64,000 nucleotides of DNA from Stutzerimonas kirkiae (lineage in GTDB: Bacteria; Pseudomonadota; Gammaproteobacteria; Pseudomonadales; Pseudomonadaceae), in contig NZ_QJUO01000002.1 in assembly GCF_004327335.1 (NCBI RefSeq), positions 186,001 through 250,000 on the forward strand, given 5' to 3'. Every line of letters starts with the position of its first letter. Position 1 is the first letter of the stretch. The position numbers and the translations under genes are program-made. Below, in pieces: positions 1 to 10,518 of this stretch. The notes beneath the pieces were generated by a model. The model saw only the letters and a program-made list of their open reading frames with translations. It was not told the origin of the DNA and did not search any database.

Positions 1-131
1 GGGACTTTTTCAACAGAATCAGCCGAAAGCAGCCGTCGTCTGGCTAAAAAAGCACACCCTGAATCACTGATCCAAACGGTACAGGAAAGCATCTCCACGA
101 AGCTCCTGGTGGCTATCAGTACGAAGAGACA

Positions 132-159
132 TTGATAAGGCACCACTTTGACGTACAAT
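132..159 (+). promoter_or_regulatory. putative sigma-70 promoter of the toxin-antitoxin pair
   Basis: A TTGATA hexamer at 132-137 and a TACAAT hexamer at 154-159 are separated by 16 bp and lie about 35 bp before the antitoxin start. Promoters of this kind of pair are usually repressed by the antitoxin-toxin complex; no clear operator palindrome was identified here. Confidence 0.4.
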
Positions 160-193
160 ACTTCACATCTACCCTGGAGTGGAGGCTTTCGCC

Positions 194-481
194 ATGAACA
201 CAGCCACAGACACCAAACAGGAACGGATCAACCTCCGCCTGCAGGACAGCGCCAAGAAAACCCTGGAACGCGCCGCGAGCTTCGAGGGCAAAACCGTCAG
301 CCAGTTCATCCTGAACAGCGCACTGGCACATGCCGAGAAAACCATTCACGAGCATGAGGTCATGAGCCTGAAGGCGAACGATGCAGAAGCGTTCTTCGAT
401 GCGCTGAGCAAGCCGGTCAGGTTCAACAAGAAGTTGGCCACCGTCCTTGAGAGTCACGAACAGCGTATCACCAGCCGATGA
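194..481 (+). CDS. DUF1778 (TacA-like) antitoxin, 95 aa
   Basis: Small protein with the ribbon-helix-helix pattern of DUF1778 antitoxins: an N-terminal stretch with RINLRLQDSAKK, then a helix rich in alanine and glutamate, and a C-terminal tail that in this family wraps around the acetyltransferase toxin. The start at 194 is chosen because a GGAGG ribosome-binding site lies 8 bp upstream; the reading frame extends 15 bp further back without a better start. Its stop overlaps the toxin start by four bases (ATGA), which implies translational coupling. By family knowledge it binds its own promoter and neutralises the toxin encoded next. Confidence 0.85.
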   Translation: MNTATDTKQERINLRLQDSAKKTLERAASFEGKTVSQFILNSALAHAEKTIHEHEVMSLKANDAEAFFDALSKPVRFNKKLATVLESHEQRITSR

Positions 482-978
482 GCGAGCGAGTCGATCTGCT
501 CATCACGCCATTGGCCACCAACCATCACCGAGCCGGCTTCCAGTGCGGCGTAAACGCACTGGACGACTACCTACACAAGCAAGCCGGCCAAGACGTGAAG
601 CGCCGCGTTAGCCGGGTATTCGTCGCCACCACGTTGGAGCAGCCAGACGTCATCACGGGTTACTACACCCTTTCCAGCCTGTCGATCGAGTTCGACCAGC
701 TTCCCGAAAAGCTTGCTCGCAGACTGCCCCGCCACCCACTCCCCGCCGCCTTGCTCGGCCGCCTCGCCATCAGCCAGGATGCCCAGGGTCGTGGCATAGG
801 CGGATTGCTGCTAGCCGATGCCATCAAGCGTACGCTGGCCATCAGCAATCAGATCGCAATCTACGCCCTGGTCGTCGACGTCATCGACGACCAGGTTCGG
901 GGATTCTACGAGCAATACGGGTTCTTGCCGCTTGGTTCGGATAGCCGTCGCTTATTCCTGCCACTGCAATCCTTTTAA
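478..978 (+). CDS. GNAT-family acetyltransferase toxin (TacT/AtaT-like), 166 aa
   Basis: GNAT fold protein with the acetyl-CoA pyrophosphate-binding motif QGRGIG at residues 103-108 and a C-terminal FYEQYGF (143-149) supplying the conserved tyrosine. N-terminal LDDYL and AGQDVKRR segments are typical of toxins that acetylate the amino group of charged aminoacyl-tRNA and so block translation. The length of 166 aa is normal for TacT. It is coupled by a 4-bp overlap to the DUF1778 antitoxin. The substrate tRNA cannot be read from the sequence. The pair sits at the end of what looks like an integrated element next to tRNA-Pro. Confidence 0.88.
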   Translation: MSERVDLLITPLATNHHRAGFQCGVNALDDYLHKQAGQDVKRRVSRVFVATTLEQPDVITGYYTLSSLSIEFDQLPEKLARRLPRHPLPAALLGRLAISQDAQGRGIGGLLLADAIKRTLAISNQIAIYALVVDVIDDQVRGFYEQYGFLPLGSDSRRLFLPLQSF

Positions 979-1073
979 TCACTCGCCAGACAGGAACGCC
1001 CCTGCCGGCTCAGCTCACACAAAGCCCTCCACCGATCCCTCCTCACGGGTAGTGACCAGCGCAAAAATCCCCG

Positions 1074-1097
1074 GTGGGGCAAAAAGTGGGGCAAAAT
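1074..1097. repeat. tandem 12-bp direct repeat near tRNA-Pro, integrase arm-site-like
   Basis: Two adjacent 12-mers, GTGGGGCAAAAA (1074-1085) and GTGGGGCAAAAT (1086-1097), lie 75 bp from the 3' end of tRNA-Pro. The same architecture, two 12-mers ATGGACTAAAAA, occurs between the integrase relic and tRNA-Gly at 58381-58404. I infer recombinase arm-binding sites of an element that used tRNA-Pro as its attachment site. Confidence 0.4.
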
Positions 1098-1130
1098 TCG
1101 GACGCCCTCAAAAACCACCAGGCATAAAAA

Positions 1131-1159
1131 AATCCAGTCACCGCTAAGTGACTGGATTT
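1131..1159 (-). terminator. rho-independent terminator after tRNA-Pro
   Basis: Inverted repeat of 11 bp, AATCCAGTCAC with GTGACTGGATT, followed on the minus strand by a run of T (A-rich on the plus strand at 1125-1132). It lies directly downstream of the minus-strand tRNA-Pro. Confidence 0.75.
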
Positions 1160-1171
1160 CTTGAGGTTTTT

Positions 1172-1249
<78 letters not shown>

Positions 1250-1376
1250 CACTTCGCTGCCTCTTCGGCAACGGGCGGCATTCTACATTAAGCATCTGAA
1301 ACTGTGAAGATTTTTCTTGGCTGATACGTTACTGGAGCAAGCCGTTGAGTAACCAATCAGCCCTGAACGCTACAAG

Positions 1377-1733
1377 CTAAACCCGCAACACCAGCAGAAC
1401 CTCCTCCAGTTCTGCGATCGTCTGTCTGATGAGTTGCTTGTACTGGGTGCTGTCATCCTGGGCAGCTTCTCCAGAAAGACGCTGCCTTGCTCCACCGATG
1501 GTAAAGCCCTCGTCATAGAGCAGGCCGCGAATCTGGCGGATCATCAGGACGTCCTGGCGCTGGTAATAGCGACGATTGCCACGTCGTTTCACCGGACTGA
1601 GCTGGGGGAACTCCTGTTCCCAATAGCGCAAGACGTGAGGTTTGACCAGGCACAGTTCACTCACTTCGCCGATGGTGAAGTAACGCTTGCCCGGTATGGT
1701 GGGAAGCTCGTCGTTATGACTTGGTTCCAGCAT
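1377..1733 (-). CDS. MerR-family transcriptional regulator, 118 aa
   Basis: Short MerR-type regulator with the N-terminal winged helix-turn-helix [22 protein letters not shown] (residues about 19-40, read in two parts) followed by RRGNRRYY, the wing typical of the family, and a short C-terminal helix for dimerisation. No cysteine cluster suggests metal sensing. Its first 20 bp overlap the end of ihfA, so it is co-transcribed with and translationally linked to it; this ihfA-merR arrangement is conserved in pseudomonads and enterics. Target genes are unknown. Confidence 0.85.
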   Translation of the reverse strand: MLEPSHNDELPTIPGKRYFTIGEVSELCLVKPHVLRYWEQEFPQLSPVKRRGNRRYYQRQDVLMIRQIRGLLYDEGFTIGGARQRLSGEAAQDDSTQYKQLIRQTIAELEEVLLVLRV

Positions 1734-2016
1734 AGGCTTCTACCCTGGCCTTGAGTTTCTGTCCCGGGCGGAAGGTCACTACGCGGCGTGCCGTGATAGG
1801 TATTTCTTCACCCGTCTTGGGATTGCGTCCTGGCCGTTGGCGCTTGTCGCGCAGGTCGAAGTTGCCGAAACCGGAAAGCTTGACCTGCTCGTTCTGCTCG
1901 AGGGCCTGACGAATTTCTTCGAAGAAAAGTTCGACCAACTCCTTGGCCTCACGTTTATTCAAACCGAGCTCTTCATGCAGTCGCTCGGCCATTTCTGCTT
2001 TCGTCAGGGCCCCCAT
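1714..2016 (-). CDS. ihfA: integration host factor subunit alpha, 100 aa
   Basis: DNA-bending HU/IHF protein. It begins [13 protein letters not shown] and carries the conserved beta-arm signature with [12 protein letters not shown] around residues 63-74, including the proline that intercalates into DNA. The length of 100 aa is normal. It forms a heterodimer with IhfB and acts in recombination, sigma-54 promoters and nucleoid structure. The gene follows pheT after 4 bp and overlaps the merR-like gene, as in the pheST-ihfA operon of many gammaproteobacteria. Confidence 0.97.
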   Translation of the reverse strand: MGALTKAEMAERLHEELGLNKREAKELVELFFEEIRQALEQNEQVKLSGFGNFDLRDKRQRPGRNPKTGEEIPITARRVVTFRPGQKLKARVEAYAGTKS

Positions 2017-2020
2017 TGCG

Positions 2021-4411
2021 CTATTTCCTTAACGTTGCGTTGAACCTATCTCTCAGTAAGTCGAGCGTACCCTGCAGGGCACCGTTTATTTCGTCGTCAT
2101 TTAGAGTGCGCGAAGGGTGTTGCCAGGTCAAGCCGACGGCCAGGCTTTTGCTGAGCGGATCGATCCCCTTGCCTTGATAGACATCGAACAGGCGCAGATC
2201 CGTCAAGTACTCCCCTGCCTCTTCGCGAATGGCACCAAGTACCTCATCGGCCGAAACGCTGCGCTCGACCAGTAACGCGAGGTCTCGACGCACTTCGGGG
2301 AAGCGCGACAGTTCGGAAAACTGCGGTAAACGCCCCTGCAGGATTTCCGGCACGAGCAACTCGAATAGATAGACCGATTGTTCGATGCCCAGTTCACTCG
2401 CCAGGCGTGGGTGCAGGCTACCGACGAAACCGACCAGGCGCCCTTCGCGCTCGATACGGGCCGTTTGCCCCGGATGCAAGGCTGGGTGCTCACCCGCGAC
2501 GAAACGATAGGATGCAAAGTCCCCGGCTGCGGACAGCAATGCTTCCACATCCGCCTTGGCATCGTAGAAATCGAAGGATTCTCGATCGTTGCTCCAGTTT
2601 TCCGGCAACCGGGCACCACTCAACAGGCCACCCAGGACACGCTCCTGACGGAGGCCGTCGAGGCCGCCCTGCAATTGCCCGACAAAGCGCAGTCCCGCCT
2701 CGAACAGTCGTACCCGGGTACGCTGGCGATTCAGGTTGTACTGCAACGCCTTGACCAGGCCAGGCCAGAGCGATGCACGCATCGCCGACATATCCGCCGA
2801 GATCGGGTTGGACAGCAGCAGCGGCTGCAGGTCTGGCTGGAACTGGGCGAAGGATTTTCCATCGATGAAGCTGTAGGTAATGGCTTCCTGGTAGCCCCGC
2901 GCCACCAGTGTCTTGCGTAGGGCGGACAGTTCGATGGAAGACTCGGAACGAGCCGCAGGTGCCAGCCGCGCCTGCGGATAGCGAACAGGCAGGCGATCAT
3001 AGCCATAGAGCCGTCCGATCTCTTCGATCAGGTCCACTTCCAGATTGATATCGAAGCGGTGGCTCGGCACTTCGACGGCCCAGACGCCAACAGCCTGTTC
3101 GGCGAGCTCCAGCCCCAGCGCGGCGAGCAGGCCGACGATCTGCTCTGCAGGCAGGGAAAGCCCCAGAAGCTGCTCGACACGCTCATGGCGCAAGGTAATC
3201 GGCGCTACGGATGGCAGCTTTTCCTCGGTAAGCGCCTCCTCGATCGGCCCTGGTTCGCCACCGACGATTTCCAGCAGCAAGGCCGTCGCACGCTCCATGG
3301 CGCGGCGTGCAAGCTGTGCATCCACGCCGCGCTCGTAGCGATGCGAGGCATCGGTGTGCAAGCCATAGGAACGGGCCTTGCCGGCCAACGCGATGGTGTC
3401 GAAGAAAGCGCTTTCCAGGAACAGGTCACGGGTGTCGCTGGCAACACCGCTATGTTCGCCGCCCATGACCCCGGCAATCGCCAGCGCCCGCCCGTGGTCG
3501 GCGATGACCAGCGTATCGGCACGCAGGGTCACTTTCTGGCCATCCAGCAGTACCAATTGCTCTCCGTCTTCCGCCATGCGTACACGGATGCCGCCCTGGA
3601 TCTGTTTCAGGTCGAAGGCATGCAGTGGCTGGCCGAGTTCGAGCATCACATAGTTGGTGACGTCGACCACCGCGTCGATACTGCGAATATCCGAACGACG
3701 CAGGCGCTCGACCATCCACACAGGCGTCGGACGTGAAATATCGACATTGCGAATGACGCGGCCCAGATAGCGCGGACAAGCTTCCGGCGCCACGACTTCG
3801 ATGCTGCGGGTTTCATCGTGCACGGCGCTCACCGGCGCGATCTCGAACGTCCGCACCGGCTCGCCATAGATCGCCCCGACATCACGGGCAAGGCCGGCGA
3901 TGGACAGGCAGTCACCCCGGTTCGGCGTCAGACCGATCTCGATGCTGATGTCGTCCAAGCCAAGGTATTCACGAATATCCGCACCAACCGGCGCATCGGT
4001 GGCCAGTTCAAGCAAACCGTCATTCTCATCACTGATCTGCAGCTCGGAAGCCGAGCAGAGCATGCCATTGGACTCAATGCCACGCAGCTTGGCCTTCTTG
4101 ATCCTGAAGCCACCAGGCAACTCGGCACCAATCGTCGCGAAGGGTATACGCAGCCCTGGCCGCACATTCGGAGCACCACAGACCACCTGGAGCGTCTGTA
4201 CACCATCGCTGACCTGGCAGACACGCAGCTTGTCCGCATCCGGATGCCGCTCGGTACTCAAGACCTCACCCACCACCACGCCGCTGAAGGCACCGGCCAC
4301 AGGTGTTGCCGAGTCGACTTCCAATCCTCGCATGGACAGACGGGCTACCAGCTCGTCACTGGAAACCCTGGGGTTCACCCAGCTACGCAGCCACTGTTCA
4401 CTGAACTTCAT
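2021..4411 (-). CDS. pheT: phenylalanine-tRNA ligase beta subunit, 796 aa
   Basis: Large subunit of the alpha2-beta2 phenylalanyl-tRNA synthetase, which charges tRNA-Phe in the cytoplasm. It starts [12 protein letters not shown], has the N-terminal tRNA-binding OB domain (about 40-150), the B3/B4 editing domain containing [10 protein letters not shown] (about 255-265), the B5 domain and a C-terminal ferredoxin-like anticodon-binding domain with [10 protein letters not shown] (about 710-719). Full length for the family. It follows pheS by 25 bp and precedes ihfA by 4 bp on the same strand. Confidence 0.97.
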   Translation of the reverse strand: MKFSEQWLRSWVNPRVSSDELVARLSMRGLEVDSATPVAGAFSGVVVGEVLSTERHPDADKLRVCQVSDGVQTLQVVCGAPNVRPGLRIPFATIGAELPGGFRIKKAKLRGIESNGMLCSASELQISDENDGLLELATDAPVGADIREYLGLDDISIEIGLTPNRGDCLSIAGLARDVGAIYGEPVRTFEIAPVSAVHDETRSIEVVAPEACPRYLGRVIRNVDISRPTPVWMVERLRRSDIRSIDAVVDVTNYVMLELGQPLHAFDLKQIQGGIRVRMAEDGEQLVLLDGQKVTLRADTLVIADHGRALAIAGVMGGEHSGVASDTRDLFLESAFFDTIALAGKARSYGLHTDASHRYERGVDAQLARRAMERATALLLEIVGGEPGPIEEALTEEKLPSVAPITLRHERVEQLLGLSLPAEQIVGLLAALGLELAEQAVGVWAVEVPSHRFDINLEVDLIEEIGRLYGYDRLPVRYPQARLAPAARSESSIELSALRKTLVARGYQEAITYSFIDGKSFAQFQPDLQPLLLSNPISADMSAMRASLWPGLVKALQYNLNRQRTRVRLFEAGLRFVGQLQGGLDGLRQERVLGGLLSGARLPENWSNDRESFDFYDAKADVEALLSAAGDFASYRFVAGEHPALHPGQTARIEREGRLVGFVGSLHPRLASELGIEQSVYLFELLVPEILQGRLPQFSELSRFPEVRRDLALLVERSVSADEVLGAIREEAGEYLTDLRLFDVYQGKGIDPLSKSLAVGLTWQHPSRTLNDDEINGALQGTLDLLRDRFNATLRK

Positions 4412-4436
4412 TCTGCTCTCCTAGAATCCTGGGGCC

Positions 4437-5441
<1,005 letters not shown>

Positions 5442-5463
5442 TTACAACCTCCAGAGGCTCTTG

Positions 5464-5547
5464 CAGAACCACTCGAATCAGTCCGCGTGGTTCTGTAAAA
5501 GCCCCTCCCAGATACGAAACAGGGGAAGAGCACAAGGCTCTTCCCCT
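5464..5547 (-). promoter_or_regulatory. candidate attenuator hairpins in the pheS leader
   Basis: Between rplT and pheS the transcript can form a strong hairpin with 10-bp arms (5521-5530 with 5538-5547) and a second hairpin with 9-bp arms (5464-5472 with 5487-5495). The 3' arm of the first could instead pair with a G-rich stretch just downstream that is followed by four T, so two exclusive folds are possible. pheST is known to be attenuated in Escherichia coli; the mechanism here is inference and no convincing phenylalanine-rich leader peptide with a standard start was found. Confidence 0.45.
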
Positions 5548-5592
5548 ATCGGTAACGCTGCTACGAATCCGAAGACTCGCGATTGCCGGGGC

Positions 5593-5949
5593 TCAAGCCA
5601 GAGAAGCTTTGGCTTTCTCGACAATCGCAGCAAACGCTGCTTTTTCGTTCACTGCCAGATCGGCCAGAACCTTGCGGTCGATCTCGATGGACGCTTTTTT
5701 CAGGCCGGCGATGAAACGGCTGTAGGACAGACCGTTGACACGAGCACCAGCGTTGATACGAGCGATCCACAGTGCACGGAACTGACGCTTCCGCTGACGG
5801 CGGTCACGGTAGGCATATTGACCGGCCTTGATCACCGCCTGCTTGGCAACACGGAATACGCGCGAGCGCGCACCGTAGTAGCCTTTGGCGAGTTTCAGGA
5901 TTTTCTTGTGACGGCGACGAGCGATGACGCCACGCTTAACACGAGCCAT
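5593..5949 (-). CDS. rplT: 50S ribosomal protein L20, 118 aa
   Basis: Very basic protein starting [16 protein letters not shown] with the L20 signature around residues 53-70 ([14 protein letters not shown]). It binds 23S rRNA early in assembly of the large subunit and, in enterics, represses translation of its own operon. The length of 118 aa is standard. It follows rpmI after 27 bp in the infC-rpmI-rplT operon. Confidence 0.98.
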   Translation of the reverse strand: MARVKRGVIARRRHKKILKLAKGYYGARSRVFRVAKQAVIKAGQYAYRDRRQRKRQFRALWIARINAGARVNGLSYSRFIAGLKKASIEIDRKVLADLAVNEKAAFAAIVEKAKASLA

Positions 5950-5976
5950 GAGTTATTCCTCTGAGTCTTGACCGGA

Positions 5977-6171
5977 TCAACGAACGCGCAGCATGCGCTC
6001 CACTTTTGCGACGTCGGATGCGTGCAGCAACGAAGTGCCCCGCAGTTGACGCTTACGCTTGGTGGTCATCTTGGTCAGGATGTGGCTCTTGAAAGCGTGC
6101 TTGTGCTTGAAGCCGTTACCAGTCTTCTTGAAGCGCTTCGCAGCACCACTCTTGGTTTTCATCTTTGGCAT
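5977..6171 (-). CDS. rpmI: 50S ribosomal protein L35, 64 aa
   Basis: Small basic protein starting [15 protein letters not shown], the invariant L35 beginning, and containing [15 protein letters not shown]. The length of 64 aa is standard. It lies between infC and rplT, in the usual order, with short spacers. Confidence 0.98.
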   Translation of the reverse strand: MPKMKTKSGAAKRFKKTGNGFKHKHAFKSHILTKMTTKRKRQLRGTSLLHASDVAKVERMLRVR

Positions 6172-6232
6172 GTTCGGACTCCACTTAGTGAGTGATTACA
6201 CATAACCGCAAGGCCTGCCAGTGCCCTGGTGG

Positions 6233-6778
6233 TTATTTCTTTTTCTTGGGAGCGATGACCATCATAAGCTGGCGTCCTTCCATCTTCGGATGCTGTTCGA
6301 CGGCACCGTATTCGAGCAGGTCCTTTTCGACCCGCCTCAACAGTTCCATACCCAGCTCCTGGTGGGCCATCTCACGACCACGGAATCGCAGGGATACCTT
6401 GGCCTTGTCCCCATCTTCAAGGAAACGTATCAGGTTGCGCAGCTTGACCTGATAGTCGCCATCTTCCGTCCCTGGTCGAAACTTGATTTCCTTGATCTGT
6501 TGCTGGTGCTGGTTCTTCTTCGCCGCAGCAGCCTGCTTTTTCTTTTCGAACAGGTGCTTGCCGTAGTCCATGATCCGACAAACCGGTGGCACCGCATCAG
6601 CGGATATCTCCACCAGATCCAGCTTGGCCTCCTCGGCAGCGCTCAGCGCTTCATCGATGGAAACCACACCAATCTGCTGGCCGTCCACACCAATCAGGCG
6701 AACTTCACGGGCTGTGATGTTCTCGTTGATCGGCGCCTTCGGGGCGGCCCGCCTATCCTGTCTCATTTCACGCTTAAT
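6233..6778 (-). CDS. infC: translation initiation factor IF-3, 181 aa, ATT start
   Basis: IF-3 binds the 30S subunit, prevents subunit joining and proofreads the start codon. The protein has the N-terminal domain with [16 protein letters not shown], a lysine-rich linker ([14 protein letters not shown]) and the C-terminal domain ending VIAPKKKK. The start is placed at ATT (6776-6778), giving I/M-K-R-E-M-R at the N terminus, because a GGAG site that overlaps the end of thrS lies 7 bp before it; the ATG at 6766 has no such site. A non-AUG start is the known basis of infC autoregulation by IF-3. The gene begins 5 bp after the thrS stop. Confidence 0.93.
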   Translation of the reverse strand: MKREMRQDRRAAPKAPINENITAREVRLIGVDGQQIGVVSIDEALSAAEEAKLDLVEISADAVPPVCRIMDYGKHLFEKKKQAAAAKKNQHQQQIKEIKFRPGTEDGDYQVKLRNLIRFLEDGDKAKVSLRFRGREMAHQELGMELLRRVEKDLLEYGAVEQHPKMEGRQLMMVIAPKKKK

Positions 6779-6783
6779 AGTTC

Positions 6784-8706
6784 TTACTCCAAATCTTGGC
6801 GACCACGCCGGGAAACCGCTTGCTGCAACTGCGCAGTGAACTGCTCGATGGGCAGCGAGCCCAGGTCGATACCTTCACGGGTACGCACAGCAACGGATCG
6901 AGTCTCGACTTCCCGATCTCCAATAACCAAGAGATAGGGAACCTTGAGCAAAGTATGCTCGCGGATTTTAAAGCCGATCTTCTCGTTTCTCAAGTCGGCC
7001 TTGGCACGAAAACCACTTTGAACAAGGGTTTTCTCCACTTCGCGAGCGAAATCCGCCTGTTTGTCGGTGATATTCATGATCACCGCCTGCACCGGCGCCA
7101 GCCAGGCCGGGAATGCCCCCTCGAAATGCTCGATAAGGATACCGATGAAGCGCTCGAACGATCCCAGGATCGCGCGGTGCAGCATGACCGGGTGCTTGCG
7201 GTTGTTGTCCTCGGAGACATACTCGGCACCGAGGCGAACAGGCAGATTGAAATCGAGCTGCAGTGTACCGCACTGCCAGACGCGACCCAGGCAATCCTTC
7301 AGCGAGAACTCGATCTTCGGCCCATAGAAGGCACCCTCGCCCGGCTGCAGCTCATAGGACAACCCGGCACTCTCCAGCGCGGACGCGAGCGCCGCCTCGG
7401 CACGATCCCACAGTTCATCGGAGCCCACGCGCTTTTCCGGACGCGTGGAGAGCTTGAGCTGGATATCGGTGAAACCGAAATCGGCATAGACCGCCTGGGT
7501 CAACCTGATGAAGTCGGCCGACTCGCTCTGCATCTGCTCTTCGGTACAGAAGATATGCGCATCGTCCTGGGTGAAGCCACGCACACGCATGATCCCGTGC
7601 AAGGCGCCAGACGGCTCGTTACGGTGGCAGGCACCGAACTCGGCCAGACGCAGCGGCAACTCGCGATAGCTCTTCAGGCCCTGGTTGAACACCTGCACAT
7701 GGCACGGGCAGTTCATTGGCTTGATCGCGTAGTCGCGGCTTTCCGACTCCGTGGTGAACATGTTCTCGGCATAGTTGGCCCAATGCCCGGATTTCTCCCA
7801 GAGCACGCGATCGACCACCTGCGGCGTCCTGATTTCCAGGTAGCCGTTATCGTGCTGCACCTGACGCATGTACTGCTCGAGCACCTGGTACAGCGTCCAG
7901 CCATTGGGATGCCAGAACACCATGCCCGGCGCCTCTTCCTGGGTATGGAAGAGATTCAGGCGCTTGCCGATCTTGCGATGATCGCGCTTCTCGGCTTCTT
8001 CGATGCGCTGGATATAGGCGGCCAACTGCTTTTTGTCCGCCCAGGCGGTGCCATAGATACGCTGCAGTTGCTCGTTCTTCGAGTCCCCACGCCAGTAGGC
8101 GCCGGAAATCCGCGTCAGCCTGAAGGCTTTCAGGAATCGAGTGTTCGGCACATGCGGGCCGCGGCACATGTCGACGTATTCTTCGTGGTAATACAGCCCC
8201 ATGGCTTGCTCATCGGGCATGTCGTCGATCAGGCGCAGCTTGTATTCTTCGCCACGCGCCTTGAACAGCTCGATGACCTCGGCCCGCGGCGTCATTTTCT
8301 TGATGACATCGTAGTCCTTGTCGATCAGCGCCTTCATGCGCTGCTCAATGGCCGCCATGTCCTCCGGGGTGAAGGGGCGATCGATGGAGATGTCGTAATA
8401 GAAACCTTCATCGATGACCGGGCCGATCACCATCTTCGCATTCGGATACAGCTGCTTGACCGCATGCCCTATCAGGTGGGCACAGGAGTGACGGATGATC
8501 TCCAGCCCTTCCTCGTCCTTAGGCGTAATGATTTGCAGGGTCGCATCCGTCTCGATCAGGTCGCAGGCATCGACCTGCCGGCCATTGACCTTTCCGGCCA
8601 GGGTGGCCTTGGCCAACCCCGCGCCAATGGAACGGGCGACTTCCAGCACGGATACCGGGTGATCGAATGAACGTTGACTGCCGTCGGGAAGAGTAATGAT
8701 GGGCAT
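6784..8706 (-). CDS. thrS: threonine-tRNA ligase, 640 aa
   Basis: Class II synthetase that charges tRNA-Thr. It has an N-terminal TGS domain (1-61), the editing domain with the zinc-type motif [10 protein letters not shown] near residue 73, the catalytic core (about 240-530) and a C-terminal anticodon-binding domain. The start at [10 protein letters not shown] is chosen because GAGGAGG precedes it by 5-6 bp and the resulting 640 aa match the family; the open frame extends 207 bp further upstream without family similarity. First gene of the thrS-infC-rpmI-rplT operon. Confidence 0.97.
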   Translation of the reverse strand: MPIITLPDGSQRSFDHPVSVLEVARSIGAGLAKATLAGKVNGRQVDACDLIETDATLQIITPKDEEGLEIIRHSCAHLIGHAVKQLYPNAKMVIGPVIDEGFYYDISIDRPFTPEDMAAIEQRMKALIDKDYDVIKKMTPRAEVIELFKARGEEYKLRLIDDMPDEQAMGLYYHEEYVDMCRGPHVPNTRFLKAFRLTRISGAYWRGDSKNEQLQRIYGTAWADKKQLAAYIQRIEEAEKRDHRKIGKRLNLFHTQEEAPGMVFWHPNGWTLYQVLEQYMRQVQHDNGYLEIRTPQVVDRVLWEKSGHWANYAENMFTTESESRDYAIKPMNCPCHVQVFNQGLKSYRELPLRLAEFGACHRNEPSGALHGIMRVRGFTQDDAHIFCTEEQMQSESADFIRLTQAVYADFGFTDIQLKLSTRPEKRVGSDELWDRAEAALASALESAGLSYELQPGEGAFYGPKIEFSLKDCLGRVWQCGTLQLDFNLPVRLGAEYVSEDNNRKHPVMLHRAILGSFERFIGILIEHFEGAFPAWLAPVQAVIMNITDKQADFAREVEKTLVQSGFRAKADLRNEKIGFKIREHTLLKVPYLLVIGDREVETRSVAVRTREGIDLGSLPIEQFTAQLQQAVSRRGRQDLE

Positions 8707-8916
8707 GGCGCCTCCTCTCCTAGTGGTGACCCCTACCAAAGGCCACATGGGTGGGATGAGCCAGTAAAGCGATCCAACGGACAAGCCTGCCTCACAGTGG
8801 CAGGGCTGCGACTGCCCGCATGAACCGGAGTCACTGGAAATCGGTGAAACAATACAAATCTGCCTGCAGAAGATCGGGAAAACGCACATCATCTGCACAC
8901 GAAAATTCACCAAAAC

Positions 8917-8947
8917 AAAAAAGGCGACCTTCTAAGGCCGCCTTTTT
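8917..8947 (-). terminator. terminator after tRNA-Val
   Basis: A-rich/T-rich hairpin: AAAAAGGCGACCTT pairs with AAGGCCGCCTTTTT across a 2-bp loop. Read on the minus strand it ends in a T run and lies just downstream of tRNA-Val, separating it from thrS. Confidence 0.8.
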
Positions 8948-8977
8948 GTAACTTACACCATTGCGTAAGCATTTGTT

Positions 8978-9054
8978 TGGTAGGCACAATTGGATTCGAA
9001 CCAACGACCCCCACCATGTCAAGGTGGTGCTCTAACCAACTGAGCTATGTGCCT
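8978..9054 (-). tRNA. tRNA-Val, anticodon GAC
   Basis: A 77-nt cloverleaf with acceptor AGGCACA/TGTGCCT, D arm TAGCTCAGTTGGTTAGAGC, anticodon stem CCACC/GGTGG with loop TTGACAT (GAC), and an encoded CCA. It lies upstream of thrS on the same strand. Confidence 0.97.
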
Positions 9055-9223
9055 TCGATGGGGGCGCATTCTATAGATACTCACTGGGGAGTCAAGTACT
9101 TTTTTTGGGCTAAGCTGCTGATATTCGGAATATTTGCAGATCACCCCATAGACAGTGCCCAGCAGCGCCCGCCTCTCCTCACATGACGAGTCTGCATCGC
9201 GTATTCGGAACAGGGGTTTCACC

Positions 9224-10507
9224 ATGCCGCACACCGACTATCCAGCCTCCTACTATGCCGCTTCGGCCAATCCAGCCCCTTCCCGCCCACCGCTGGAGGG
9301 CGACCTGCACACCGACGTTTGCGTGATCGGCGCAGGCTACACGGGGCTATCGACAGCCCTCTTCCTGCTCGAGCACGGTTTCAAGGTGGTCGTCCTGGAA
9401 AGCGCCAGGGTCGGCTTCGGCGCATCCGGGCGCAATGGTGGCCAGATCGTCAACAGCTACAGCCGTGACCTGGACACCATAGAGCGTAGCGCCTCCCGCC
9501 GACACGCCGAGCTGATTGGCGCCATGGCCTTTGAAGGCGGCCAGATCATCCGTGAACGCGTCGAGCGTTACCGGATCGACTGCGACCTGAAGGATGGCGG
9601 CATCTTCGCTGCGATCACCAGCAAGCAGCTCCGCCACCTGGAAGCGCAGCAGAAACTCTGGGCACGCTATGGCTATGACCGGCTGGAGCTACTGGATGCC
9701 CAGGCCATCCGGCGCTCCGTGGCCAGCGAACGTTACCTGGGCGGTATGCTGGACCTTGGCGGCGGCCATATCCATCCACTCAACCTTGCCCTGGGCGAGG
9801 CCGCGGCAGTGGAGTCGCTGGGTGGCGTGATATACGAGCAAACGCCCGCGCTCAGCATCGAGCGCGGCGAAAACCCGCTCATCCATACTCCACGAGGAAA
9901 GGTCACGGCCAGATTCGTCGTGGTCGCAGGCAATGCTTACCTGGGCAACCTGCTACCCGAACTGACGGCCAAGTCGATGCCTTGCGGCACCCAGGTCATC
10001 GCCACCGAGCCGCTGTCCAGCGAGCAGGCCGCCAGCCTGATCCCACAGGACTACTGCATCGAAGACTGCAACTACCTGCTCGATTATTACCGCCTGTCCG
10101 CCGACAAGCGCCTGATCTACGGTGGCGGCGTGGTCTACGGCGCCCGAGACCCGGCTGACATACAGGCAATCATCCGCCCCAAGATGCTCAAGACCTTCCC
10201 GCAGTTGCAGAGTGTGAGCATCGACTACGCATGGACCGGCAACTTCCTGCTGACCCTGTCCCGCCTGCCACAAGTCGGGCGGCTGGGCAGCAATATCTAC
10301 TACTCCCAGGGCTGCAGCGGGCACGGGGTGACCTACACCCATATCGCCGGCAAGATCCTGGCCGAAGCGCTACGCGGACAGGCGGAGCGCTTCGACGCCT
10401 TCGCCAGCCTGCCCCACTATCCGTTCCCCGGCGGGCACAGCCTGAGAGTACCGCTCAGCGCCCTCGGCGCGATGTATTACAGCCTGCGCGATCGACTGGG
10501 CTTCTAG
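9224..10507 (+). CDS. FAD-dependent oxidoreductase, PuuB/PauB-like, 427 aa
   Basis: DAO-fold flavoprotein with the N-terminal dinucleotide-binding motif VIGAGYTGLSTALFLLEHG (residues about 33-51) and a second GFGASGRNGGQI loop typical of gamma-glutamylputrescine oxidases. The C-terminal GCSGHGVTYTHIAGK is the conserved FAD-contacting end of the family. The start at 9224 (MPHTDYPAS) gives 427 aa, the normal size; the open frame extends further upstream without similarity. A likely role is oxidation of an amine in polyamine catabolism, but no other polyamine gene is adjacent, so the substrate is not settled. Confidence 0.82.
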   Translation: MPHTDYPASYYAASANPAPSRPPLEGDLHTDVCVIGAGYTGLSTALFLLEHGFKVVVLESARVGFGASGRNGGQIVNSYSRDLDTIERSASRRHAELIGAMAFEGGQIIRERVERYRIDCDLKDGGIFAAITSKQLRHLEAQQKLWARYGYDRLELLDAQAIRRSVASERYLGGMLDLGGGHIHPLNLALGEAAAVESLGGVIYEQTPALSIERGENPLIHTPRGKVTARFVVVAGNAYLGNLLPELTAKSMPCGTQVIATEPLSSEQAASLIPQDYCIEDCNYLLDYYRLSADKRLIYGGGVVYGARDPADIQAIIRPKMLKTFPQLQSVSIDYAWTGNFLLTLSRLPQVGRLGSNIYYSQGCSGHGVTYTHIAGKILAEALRGQAERFDAFASLPHYPFPGGHSLRVPLSALGAMYYSLRDRLGF

Positions 10508-10518
10508 GGTCGCCGGCA

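Noticed and set aside
1..60. Start of the window as a transposon end
   Set aside because: GGGACTTTTTCAACAG resembles a transposon terminus but one end alone, cut by the window edge, cannot be supported.
6796..8670. Plus-strand frame of 624 codons opposite thrS
   Set aside because: Shadow of a universally conserved gene on the minus strand.
8707..8913. Upstream extension of thrS (69 extra codons)
   Set aside because: Not part of ThrS; the family starts at [10 protein letters not shown], which has its own strong ribosome-binding site.
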